Positions 35,468 through 42,972 of a stretch of 64,000 nt of DNA are shown one piece after another. Source of the DNA: Nitrospira sp. (lineage in GTDB: Bacteria > Nitrospirota > Nitrospiria > Nitrospirales > Nitrospiraceae); contig SWDH01000031.1 in the NCBI GenBank assembly GCA_005116945.1, forward strand, positions 28,855 to 92,854, given 5' to 3'. Each line of letters starts with the position of its first letter. Position 1 is the stretch's first letter. The notes below the pieces were generated by a model. The model saw only the letters and a list, made by a program, of their open reading frames with translations. It searched no databases and was not told the origin of the DNA. A program made the position numbers and the translations under genes.

Positions 35468-37297
35468 ATGGATTACCAAGTCTCCGCCCGTAAATACCGT
35501 CCCGGGACGTTCGATGATGTGATCGGGCAACCCCATGTTGTTCAGACCCTGGTCAATTCCATTACGACCAAACGCATTGCCCAGGCCTACCTCTTTTCAG
35601 GGACTCGCGGCGTGGGGAAAACCACGGTTGCGAGAATTCTGGCTAAAGCGCTCAACTGCGAGCGTGGGTCGACCGGGACGCCCTGCGGCACCTGCTCCAA
35701 CTGCCTCGAAATCGCGCAGGGGACTTCCGTCGATGTCATGGAGATCGACGGCGCATCCAATACGAGTGTGGATGATGTGCGCGAGATCCGTGAGAACGTC
35801 AAGTTCGCTGCATTTCGCGGGAAGTACCGGGTGTATATCATCGATGAAGTCCACATGCTGTCGAACTCAGCGTTCAATGCGCTGTTGAAGACGCTGGAGG
35901 AGCCGCCGCCGCACGTCGTCTTTATTTTCGCGACGACTGAAATTCACAAAATTCCGGCTACGATTCTCTCCCGCTGCCAGCATTACAACTTCCGACGGAT
36001 TGCCCGAACCGAGATCGTCGAGCGGCTGCGCCATGTCGTTGAGCAGGACCAGATTATCATCGAAGAGCGGAGCCTGATGGCGTTGGCGAGGGCTAGCGAG
36101 GGCAGCATGCGTGACGGGTTAAGCCTGCTCGACCAAGCCGTAGCATTTGGCGGCAAGACCATCGTGCATACGGACCTGGAGACCCTGCTGGGAGCGGTTC
36201 CACAGGAGCTCGTTCGCGCGATGATTCAGGCGATCACGGCTCAGGAGAGCGCCGCATCATTACGTGTGCTGGCACAATTGTTGGACCAAGGGCATGATCT
36301 GCGAACCTACTGTGCAGAGATCGTCGAGTATGTGCGCAACATGCTGGTGGTGTCGGTCGTGCCCTCATCCCAAGAGTGGCAGGGGTTGATTGAGGCATCC
36401 GCAGAAGATCTCACGCAGATGGCGTCGGACGCATGCTCGTTTTCGCCCGAACTCCTTCAAGAACTATTGGCGATCTTTACGCAAGCAGAGGACTCGCTCC
36501 GACTGAGTGCGCATCCCCGATTCGTGCTTGAAACAGCGGCGGTGCAAGCCACCCGGTTATTGCGTCGGCAGGATGGGAGTTCGGTCCAACAGACGGTGCC
36601 GCACGCTCAGCTGGCGCGCCCATCTCAATCAACTCCAATACCCACTGAGAAACCTGGTTCGGCGGGTCGTTCGGAGAATTCAGCCCCTGCACCATTACCG
36701 AAGTCTTCGCAGGCGCCGACCTCTGCCCCGATTGCTTCGATGACGCCACGGCCTTCTGCGGTGGGGACGGCAGCTCCTCCACAAGGCTCCTCGACAAATC
36801 ATCCGAATGTCGCGACCGGTGAGGTGAAGGCTTCGACACCGGTGGTCTCGCCCACGACCCACAGTGGGTCTGCCGCGGTGATGCTCAATTGGGAGCAGGT
36901 CCAAGAGGAAGTGGGCAATACGTCTTCCAGGATTGCTGCCTTCCTAGAGAGGGGACGGTTTGTGGGTGTGGAGGGTCATGTGGCGACAATTGGGTTTGCC
37001 AAGCAGGAGATGGCGGCTCGAGGGATGATCGAGAAGCCTGATAATATGGCGGTGCTCACCGCCATCTGTGAACGATTGAGTGGCCAGACGGTTCGTCTGC
37101 GGGTTGTCGAATTAACCGAGTCGGATCCTTCAGGGCCGACGATGGCGCAGCTCAGGGCGGCGAAGGAAAAAGAGCAACGATTAGTCTTATTCGATCGAGC
37201 GCGGGCCCATCCGGTCGTCAAACAGGCCTTGGAGATATTTGGAGCAGAGCTCGCAGAGGTGAGACCGGTATCGATCCAGAAGGAGGTTGAGGAATGA
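35468..37297 (+). CDS. dnaX: DNA polymerase III subunits gamma and tau (DnaX)
   Basis: Clamp-loader ATPase of the replicative polymerase, 609 residues. The N-terminal motif SARKYRPGTFDDVIGQ, Walker A GTRGVGKT, the four-Cys zinc site (Cys64 region: CERG ... CGTCSNC), Walker B YIIDEVHML and the SRC Arg-finger motif LSRCQHYNFRRI are all present in residues 1-220. Domain III follows to about 360. A Pro/Ser/Thr-rich linker (about 380-470) leads to the tau-type C-terminus. No obvious slippery A-run for a frameshifted gamma form was seen. The stop codon overlaps the start of ybaB. Confidence 0.96.
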   Translation: MDYQVSARKYRPGTFDDVIGQPHVVQTLVNSITTKRIAQAYLFSGTRGVGKTTVARILAKALNCERGSTGTPCGTCSNCLEIAQGTSVDVMEIDGASNTSVDDVREIRENVKFAAFRGKYRVYIIDEVHMLSNSAFNALLKTLEEPPPHVVFIFATTEIHKIPATILSRCQHYNFRRIARTEIVERLRHVVEQDQIIIEERSLMALARASEGSMRDGLSLLDQAVAFGGKTIVHTDLETLLGAVPQELVRAMIQAITAQESAASLRVLAQLLDQGHDLRTYCAEIVEYVRNMLVVSVVPSSQEWQGLIEASAEDLTQMASDACSFSPELLQELLAIFTQAEDSLRLSAHPRFVLETAAVQATRLLRRQDGSSVQQTVPHAQLARPSQSTPIPTEKPGSAGRSENSAPAPLPKSSQAPTSAPIASMTPRPSAVGTAAPPQGSSTNHPNVATGEVKASTPVVSPTTHSGSAAVMLNWEQVQEEVGNTSSRIAAFLERGRFVGVEGHVATIGFAKQEMAARGMIEKPDNMAVLTAICERLSGQTVRLRVVELTESDPSGPTMAQLRAAKEKEQRLVLFDRARAHPVVKQALEIFGAELAEVRPVSIQKEVEE

Positions 37298-37617
37298 AGA
37301 ACCCGATGGGTAATATGGGAAATCTCTTGAAGCAAGCGCAGGCGATGCAGGCCCAAATGGCGAAGGTGCAGGAAGAGACATCGTCCAAGACCGTCACGGG
37401 AACGGCCGGCGGTGGCAGTGTGTCGGTCACGGCCACTGGGGCCATGGAGCTAGTCAGTATCGCCATTGATCCCGAAGTGGTGAAAAGCGGTGATGTGGAG
37501 ATGGTCCAAGATCTGGTCCTGGCGGCGTCGAACGATGCCCTCAGGAAGGCTCGCGAGATGATGGCGGGTGCGATGAAATCGGCTACAGGGGGGATGAACG
37601 TCCCCGGAATGTTCTAG
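37294..37617 (+). CDS. YbaB/EbfC-family nucleoid-associated protein
   Basis: A 107-residue protein, the normal length, that binds DNA as a tweezer-like dimer. Recognisable are MGNLLKQAQAMQAQMAKVQE (N-terminal helix), GTAGGGSVSVTATGAMELVS (strands) and a C-terminal helix, with a Gly/Met-rich end. It has a strong AGGAGG site inside the end of dnaX and a four-base ATGA overlap, so it is translationally coupled to it, as in most bacteria (dnaX-ybaB-recR). Its TAG stop begins a degenerate family A end. Confidence 0.95.
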   Translation: MKNPMGNMGNLLKQAQAMQAQMAKVQEETSSKTVTGTAGGGSVSVTATGAMELVSIAIDPEVVKSGDVEMVQDLVLAASNDALRKAREMMAGAMKSATGGMNVPGMF

Positions 37618-37687
37618 CAGGGTGCGGAAGAATTATGTTGTTGTGAGCCCACGATTTATTCCACAGGGATACGAGGATAACGTTATT

Positions 37688-37812
37688 GCAGGGTGCTCAA
37701 AAAGGCAGTCCAGCAAGGCCGCAGCGAGTGAAGGGCCGACGCGTACCCTCGGGGTACGTGGAGGGTCTGAACGATGCGAGAACGACGCTGGCGGACTTTT
37801 TCAGCATCCTGC
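37688..37812. repeat. family A intergenic repeat
   Basis: Ends GCAGGGTGCTCAAAAAGGCA and GGACTTTTTCAGCATCCTGC flank the standard core with CAAGGCCGCAGCGAGTG, CCTCGGGGTACG and GAACGATGCGAGAACGACGC. It sits between ybaB and recR, which makes the otherwise conserved dnaX-ybaB-recR operon likely to be interrupted by a terminator-like structure here. Confidence 0.9.
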
Positions 37813-37829
37813 AAGCGGGCTAGCACGTT

Positions 37830-38432
37830 ATGGCAGTTGATCAACAAGGACTACTCGTACGGTTGGTGCGCGAGTTAGTCCGTCTTCCAGGTATCGGTCA
37901 AAAAACGGCACAGCGATTGGCGTTCCATGTGTTGAAGGCCGACCGCGAAGACGCGCTTCGCCTGGCCGAAGCGATTCGCGCTGTCAAAGACGGACTCTCA
38001 TTTTGCCGACAGTGCCGGAATATTGCCGAGGGAGAGCTCTGTGAGTTTTGCCTCGATTCAAAGCGGGATCAGACGAGAATTCTGGTTGTGGAAGAACCGA
38101 GTACGACCTATGCCATTGAGCGGGCAGGAGCCTACAGTGGTTTATATCATGTGCTACTCGGCGCCTTATCTCCGTTGGACGGTGTTGGACCGTCCGATAT
38201 CAGGGCTGAGGAGTTGGTCGATCGGGTGAAGCTTGGGGGAGTCCGGGAAGTGATTCTGGCAACGAGTCCAACGATCGAAGGCGAGGCGACCGCTATCTAT
38301 CTCATGAACCAACTGAAACCTCTCGGAACTCGGGTCTCGCGGATCGCCTATGGCATTCCGGTCGGGATGGATATCGAGTATGCCGACGACGTGACGTTAC
38401 TCAAATCGATCGAGGGCCGTCGGGATCTTTAG
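37830..38432 (+). CDS. recR: recombination mediator protein RecR
   Basis: A 200-residue ring-forming DNA-binding protein that with RecO loads RecA at gaps. It has the N-terminal helix-hairpin-helix (LPGIGQKTAQRLAFHVL), a four-Cys zinc finger (CRQCRNIAEGELCEFC) and the Toprim domain (ILVVEEPSTTYAIERAG, YHVLLGALSPLDGVGP), all canonical. Its TAG stop codon is again the first three bases of a family A repeat. Confidence 0.96.
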   Translation: MAVDQQGLLVRLVRELVRLPGIGQKTAQRLAFHVLKADREDALRLAEAIRAVKDGLSFCRQCRNIAEGELCEFCLDSKRDQTRILVVEEPSTTYAIERAGAYSGLYHVLLGALSPLDGVGPSDIRAEELVDRVKLGGVREVILATSPTIEGEATAIYLMNQLKPLGTRVSRIAYGIPVGMDIEYADDVTLLKSIEGRRDL

Positions 38433-38645
38433 CAGGATACTGAAAAAGCCCGCCAGCGTCGTTCTCGCATCGTTCAGATCCTCAACGTACCGATTAGGGT
38501 CCTCGGAGGGCAGAAACACTAGTGGGGCTTATCCGTTCGCCAAGATCCATTATACGGGCGAACAGCCCTCACGAAGTGCGGTCGGTACCTCTTCCGGTCT
38601 TCACTCGCTGCGGCCTTGCTGGACAGACTTTTTGAGTATCCTGCG
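38430..38645. repeat. long family A repeat with extra hairpin
   Basis: It starts with TAGCAGGATACTGAAAAAGC, the first three bases being the recR stop codon, and ends in TTTTTGAGTATCCTGC. The core includes an inserted GTTCGCCAAGATCC...ACGGGCGAAC hairpin, also seen in the copies at 53914 and 55140, and an extra GTGGGG-containing segment. It fills most of the gap 38433-38783. Confidence 0.85.
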
Positions 38646-38783
38646 TGAAGGTTTCTTGAGACCCGCTAGCGGAAGCCGGTTGGGCGAAATTGACAGGCTC
38701 ATGCTGACCATTGACCCTCTCTCAAGGCCCCTGCTATAGTTTCTTTTGTTTCAGACGATAGTATCCCTCAAGCAGGTTGCAGT

Positions 38784-39227
38784 ATGAAAGCAGGCTCTTC
38801 TCCCAAGCGTATTTCGCCTATTCCACCGGCGGCCAAATCTGTCGCGGCCAAACGCAAAGTCAAGACATCGTCCCAGGGGAAAAAGTACGCGGCGATTCGT
38901 CGTGACCTTGTACGGCAGCGCAAGGTCATGTTGGAAGAGGCAGTCGAGGGCTTGGCCAATCCCAACGGTCAGGAAGCGTTCCCGGATGTCAGCGATCAGG
39001 CGTCAGCAGAGGCGGAGCAGAATTTTTTAATGCGGATCCGTGAGCGTGAGCAACGGCTGATAAAAAAGATCGATGAGGCGTTGGCTCGAATGGACCAAAA
39101 CACGTACGGTATCTGTGAACGCTGCGAAGAGGAGATTCCCTATCCACGCCTGAAAGCTCGCCCAGTTACCACCCTCTGTATCAACTGCAAAACACTCGAA
39201 GAGCAGGAAGAAAAAGCTCGCCGATAG
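38784..39227 (+). CDS. TraR/DksA-family zinc-finger protein
   Basis: A 147-residue protein. The basic first 40 residues precede a long coiled coil (about 45-110) and the DksA-type zinc finger CERCEEEIPYPRLKARPVTT ending LCINC, with all four Cys. Family members enter the RNA polymerase secondary channel with ppGpp and change promoter kinetics. The coiled-coil tip here reads LARMDQNTYG and lacks the DxxDxA motif of E. coli DksA, so its effect may differ. Monocistronic. Confidence 0.9.
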   Translation: MKAGSSPKRISPIPPAAKSVAAKRKVKTSSQGKKYAAIRRDLVRQRKVMLEEAVEGLANPNGQEAFPDVSDQASAEAEQNFLMRIREREQRLIKKIDEALARMDQNTYGICERCEEEIPYPRLKARPVTTLCINCKTLEEQEEKARR

Positions 39228-39273
39228 AGTCGTCAGCCTGAGTAGACCGCATCAGCACTTTAAGTCTTTCACA

Positions 39274-40050
39274 TTAAAAGTGCAGCGCCACTCCGCCTAC
39301 AAAGTGGTTTGAAGTGATTGAGTATTTTTCGAAGTACCCTGGCGGAGCCCCAGCACCTTCAAAATCAAATTCGTTCTTGCCTGTGGTCCGTTTCACTTCG
39401 CCAAAGATGGCCAGGTTCTTGATCAGGAAGAACTTTACCCCGACAAGTCCTTGAACTGCCGGAGCGTAACTGGTTTCCTGATAGCCTAACAAAGTCAGGC
39501 TCGCACGTTGAGCACCGAGACCTCCCCCCACATATGGATACCAACGCCCTTGCGGCATTTCCTGCGTTGCCCCGATCGGGTAACGGAATAGAAGATTGAC
39601 GGCCAATACATTGACGCTGAAGTCTTGGGCGATCAAGGAGAGTGACCCCAACTCAAATCCAGGAACGCTAACGGCTCCTTCGGCGCCAACGGTTTGCGGA
39701 TGGATATCTGCAGTAAAGCGTGTCCAGTCGAGCTCAAGACCGATTTGCGGTTGCCATTTATATTTTCTGGGAAGGTTCCAAGCTGTAATTTTTCCTCCAA
39801 ATGTCGGTGCGTCATTGAGATTAACGCCTTGCGCGATCCCATTAGTAAAGGTACCAATCACCATGCCACCGCCATCGAAAATCGGCCCCTGGCTAATTTT
39901 TAGGTTTTCGTTCGAGTGAAAAGCTTTCCCTCCGAACGCGCTGACTGAAAACTCCCAATCCCGCTCGGCTTGAGCTTGGAGCGGTAGAAGGAATAACGAC
40001 GTGACCGCCAAGACGATTGCTCGCAGAAGAGCCCAGGAAGGTCGTTCCAT
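39274..40050 (-). CDS. outer-membrane beta-barrel protein
   Basis: A 258-residue protein from ATG 40050 (GGGAGAAC upstream). A signal peptide (LRAIVLAVTSLFLLPLQAQA) precedes an eight-stranded-type barrel with alternating hydrophobic strands (WEFSVSAFGGKAFH, QPQIGLELDWTRFTAD, VNLLFRYPIG, YPYVGGGLGAQRASL, GVKFFLIKNLAIFGEVKRTT) and a last strand ending NHFVGGVALHF, whose terminal Phe is the usual insertion signal. It belongs to the OmpA/OmpW-like barrel group; function unknown. It converges with the traR/dksA gene. Confidence 0.85.
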   Translation of the reverse strand: MERPSWALLRAIVLAVTSLFLLPLQAQAERDWEFSVSAFGGKAFHSNENLKISQGPIFDGGGMVIGTFTNGIAQGVNLNDAPTFGGKITAWNLPRKYKWQPQIGLELDWTRFTADIHPQTVGAEGAVSVPGFELGSLSLIAQDFSVNVLAVNLLFRYPIGATQEMPQGRWYPYVGGGLGAQRASLTLLGYQETSYAPAVQGLVGVKFFLIKNLAIFGEVKRTTGKNEFDFEGAGAPPGYFEKYSITSNHFVGGVALHF

Positions 40051-40173
40051 ATTGTTCTCCCAGTCTTCTATGCACAGTAATGCAAGCAGCCTACCGCGAG
40101 ATGGGGCGGGCACCTAATGAAATGACAGAATCCGTCAGCTGGTGAGAGAAACGGACGATTGATAGGGGGCAGG

Positions 40174-41364
40174 CTACTGCTTTAACGTTTTGACGCGTTG
40201 TTGGACGAGAGCGATTCGATTGGCTTCATCGGGGATGCCTTGGACCAACGCGAGATAGGTCTCGTACTCCGAGATAGCCCGTTTGGGGTTTGTAGGCTCG
40301 TAGGCTTCAGCTAAGTTATAGCGGGCAATGGCATAGTTGGGGCGGAGCGTCACGGCTTTTTCGAATGAGGCGAGTGCATTCGCCTTGTCTCCCAATTTGC
40401 TGTAGACCGTACCGAGGTTGTTCAGAATTTCCGGAGTGTTGGGTCTGATGGCCAACGACTGAAGCATCTCCGTCTTGGCCGTCTCGTGTTGTCCCTTTCC
40501 TACCCATGCAAGGCCTAGTTTGTGGTGGGCTTCTGCCAGCCACACTTTATTTGCAAACCCGGTAGCAATGGCTTTCTGATAGGCGGCAGCCGCGGTGTCG
40601 TAGCTCTGGATTCCGCAGTACGAGAGCTGCGCGGTCTGGCCGCGCGCGAATTGCTGGAGTGAAGGGAAGGGCTCCTTGTCCTCGGCGCCTTGACTGTCGA
40701 GCTGCTGCCCGGGTTTTTGGCCTCGTGGATAGCGCAATCGTTCTAAGAATTCTCGTCGATAGGGTGAGAACAGCCGAACATAGGGGTCGATCGTCCGAGA
40801 AGCTTGGAGCAAGGTCTGATGCTCACGAGGTCCTAGGACCAAGTACTGTGTCGTCGTTTTCTCATCGCCGGTTTCATAGAGGGCGCTGGAGTCCATGCTC
40901 GCCCCGGATGATAAATTTGCCACATTGAGATAGAACTCCAACGTCGGCTTCAGTTGCATTAAGGTGTGTCGGAGGACTGGGTAGGGATGTAAGTCAAGTC
41001 CCGACGGATAGGTAAAGACGATCCCAACCAGCACGCCATCTTCATCGAAAAAGTAGGACTCGTCGCCATGTGATGGGCTTTGGTCGGCAGGGAAAACCAA
41101 CTCTTGTCCAGTACCCCACTCTTGTGGGGTGAGGCTAGAGGGAGGATGAGTCTTGAGGAAGGCGGACTTTGAGGTACAAAGGGTTGCGGAATTCAGGAGG
41201 ACCAGATCGCTTTCAGAGGGCGGGAGGATCGGTTTTTTGGGCGGAGTGTCGCAGCCATTCAGCAAGAATAGCCCACAGACCATCCATAGTTGAAGGAGCA
41301 GGGCGCGAAACGTATGCGGATCATGTGAACGCTGATTCACAAAATGAGCATACACGAAATGCAA
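40174..41364 (-). CDS. TPR-repeat lipoprotein
   Basis: Up to 396 residues. The start codon is uncertain: TTG 41364 or GTG 41340, neither with a good ribosome binding site. A signal peptide ends at the lipobox LLNGC. A central domain of unknown type (about 60-230) is followed by at least four tetratricopeptide repeats (SYDTAAAAYQKAIATGFANK, AEAHHKLGLAWVGKGQHETA, PEILNNLGTVYSKLGDKANA, AIARYNLAEAYEPTNPKRAI). Such lipoproteins act as assembly platforms in the envelope. Its target is unknown. Confidence 0.8.
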   Translation of the reverse strand: MHFVYAHFVNQRSHDPHTFRALLLQLWMVCGLFLLNGCDTPPKKPILPPSESDLVLLNSATLCTSKSAFLKTHPPSSLTPQEWGTGQELVFPADQSPSHGDESYFFDEDGVLVGIVFTYPSGLDLHPYPVLRHTLMQLKPTLEFYLNVANLSSGASMDSSALYETGDEKTTTQYLVLGPREHQTLLQASRTIDPYVRLFSPYRREFLERLRYPRGQKPGQQLDSQGAEDKEPFPSLQQFARGQTAQLSYCGIQSYDTAAAAYQKAIATGFANKVWLAEAHHKLGLAWVGKGQHETAKTEMLQSLAIRPNTPEILNNLGTVYSKLGDKANALASFEKAVTLRPNYAIARYNLAEAYEPTNPKRAISEYETYLALVQGIPDEANRIALVQQRVKTLKQ

Positions 41365-41447
41365 AAGATTTTGCGAATGGGACGATACGGCAACGCCCGC
41401 TCTCGCGAAGAAAGCGGGCGTCAGGCTAAAACGATGGGCCCAGAGAA

Positions 41448-41789
41448 TTATCGTCGTTGGCTATCTAGCATCGAATCCTCAGCCGTGTACCCAAAGAGGT
41501 AGGGATTGCGGCTGGGGAGCGCGTACATCGGTCGGTTCACAGCGTAATCCATCGCGACCCCGATCGGGTGCAAGAGAAAACCGGCCCAGCGCCAGGGGTT
41601 ATCGCTAGGGGATGCTCCGGCTGCCACATCAGTGTAGATCAAGGATGTGGGGTCCATCACACTGTAGATGCTGGCCGGGGGGGTATAGCTTCCATCTGCT
41701 TCAGCCGATGTTTGCTGTTGGTGATTTCCGGCACAACCGGCGGCGGTGACGAGCAGGAGCATTCCCACTGCAAGAGCTGTCGTTCGCAT
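41448..41789 (-). CDS. small lipoprotein of unknown function
   Basis: A 113-residue protein from ATG 41789 (GTGAGGTC upstream). The signal peptide RTTALAVGMLLLVTAAGC ends in a lipobox Cys at about residue 19. The mature part contains YSVMDPTSLIYTDVAAGASP, NPWRWAGFLLHPIGVAMDY and PMYALPSRNPYLFGYTAEDS, a compact motif set I have seen in uncharacterised small outer-membrane lipoproteins; no function can be given. It is in the same direction as the TPR lipoprotein, 84 bases ahead. Confidence 0.75.
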   Translation of the reverse strand: MRTTALAVGMLLLVTAAGCAGNHQQQTSAEADGSYTPPASIYSVMDPTSLIYTDVAAGASPSDNPWRWAGFLLHPIGVAMDYAVNRPMYALPSRNPYLFGYTAEDSMLDSQRR

Positions 41790-41941
41790 AGATGACCTCA
41801 CTTGTCTTGTACGGTTCAAAGTCGACGGTCTCTCGATAGAATGAAGTGTAGCCGACCTTCAGGATTCTGTCCAGAATAGGCGCAATTCAGGCAATCGCGT
41901 GAAGACTGTCTTATGGAGGGGGAGGGGGAACGTGAAGATCT

Positions 41942-42017
41942 GGTAGGCGATACTGGCTTTGAACCAGTGGCCTCTTCCGTGTGAAGGAAGCGCTCTACCC
42001 CTGAGCTAATCGCCTAC
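41942..42017 (-). tRNA. tRNA-Val (CAC)
   Basis: On the minus strand GTAGGCG pairs with CGCCTAC in the acceptor stem. The D arm AGCTCAGGGGTAGAGC, the anticodon arm CTTCC-TTCACAC-GGAAG with anticodon CAC, and the T arm ACTGG-TTCAAAG-CCAGT all fit. CCA is not encoded. The discriminator would be C, unusual for valine. It marks the edge of the region containing the lanthionine-type cluster and could have been an integration target. Confidence 0.9.
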
Positions 42018-42734
42018 GCGATGCAAAGTCTAGCATGGGGTTGTAAATTGGATCAACCGTGCCGCCGGCGCCATGCAGAACGACGTCGCCTTGACATCCC
42101 TAAAATGCGCTTCCTACAATGCCACCGCTCGCGATCTTTCCTGGAGGAGTTTCACTCGAATGCGTGAGGACATTGTCATTATGTCGGTTGCCTGCTTGTA
42201 ATGAATAACATGAGGTTCCTCCCTTAAGATAACCGGAGTGCAATGTCTCGGGCTAAGGACCCGCGAAAGGTATCAGAAACCATCGTTGGACACAAATTGC
42301 GCATCGTTTTCTGGATTGTGAAGGATGATCGGCCTGGCCCTTCGAAGGGCGCACCTCACAGGCAACGATCAGACCCCCTCATGTAGTCCTGCGCTTCACG
42401 GACGACTCTTTACGCGGCAAATTGATGCCGATCCGCGGCCTGTTTCTTTGGTCGAGCGCAAGCACCGATCAGGTAGTCACTCGAATGTATGAATACAAGA
42501 CGCGACCCCACTATATCCACTACTACACCAGTGTGATAGCAAGAGTATCCTGCCTTACTGTTTATGGATTTTAAAATACTCCCGACCCCTTTTTAGGCCC
42601 ATCCTAATTCAGTTGTGCCCGTGGTAAGCTAATAGAGGTGTTGAGCAATGCCGACGATCAGTACATTTTATGGGATTTGATCAAAGTGTTACAATGACGC
42701 GCTGCACTAAATCAGCAGAAAGTGAGAGGAGTCA
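42018..42734. other. gene-poor AT-rich gap beside tRNA-Val
   Basis: A stretch of 717 bp with no convincing gene. A 46-codon frame at 42243-42383 has GGAG before its ATG but no recognisable protein. The base composition becomes AT-rich towards 42734. There is no integrase and no direct repeat of the tRNA 3' end that I could see. I found no short peptide here with a Ser/Thr/Cys core that could be a separate lanthipeptide precursor. Confidence 0.5.
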
Positions 42735-42965
42735 ATGGACCAACGAGTGATCGTGGGTTTGCAACCTGGGGCCGAATGGGGTCAACTTAAGCGCGATCTG
42801 CAGCGTGCTGGAGCCCACACAGTCAGTGAGCCTAGTAGGTATCAGCCCGATGCCGTAGTCGCCACCCTTGGACCGAAGCAGGACGTAACCATTTACACCG
42901 AGCGCGTGCGGCAACTACCTGGCGTGCGTTACGCCGAGCCCGATGCGATGTCCGAAACTTGCTAG
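42735..42965 (+). CDS. stand-alone subtilisin prodomain-like (I9-type) protein
   Basis: A 76-residue protein with GAGAGG before ATG 42735. The body has the ferredoxin-like pattern of inhibitor I9/subtilisin propeptides: RVIVGLQPGAEWGQLKRDLQ (strand, helix), AVVATLGPKQDVTIYTERVR and QLPGVRYAEPDAMSETC. The last part matches the prodomain of the S8 protease in the same locus (VRQVAGVQYVEPNCYRETC), including the final ETC, but here a stop codon follows where the protease continues into its catalytic domain. It may be an inhibitor or folding partner of that protease, or the remnant of a second one. It converges with the cyclase gene, with seven bases between their stops. Confidence 0.75.
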   Translation: MDQRVIVGLQPGAEWGQLKRDLQRAGAHTVSEPSRYQPDAVVATLGPKQDVTIYTERVRQLPGVRYAEPDAMSETC

Positions 42966-42972
42966 CTGATTG

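Noticed and set aside
42243..42383. 46-codon frame as a lanthipeptide precursor
   Set aside because: It has a GGAG site but contains no Cys, so it cannot form lanthionine rings, and it matches nothing I know.
41942..42734. Integrated genomic island at tRNA-Val
   Set aside because: No integrase and no repeat of the tRNA 3' end were found, so integration at the tRNA remains only a possibility.
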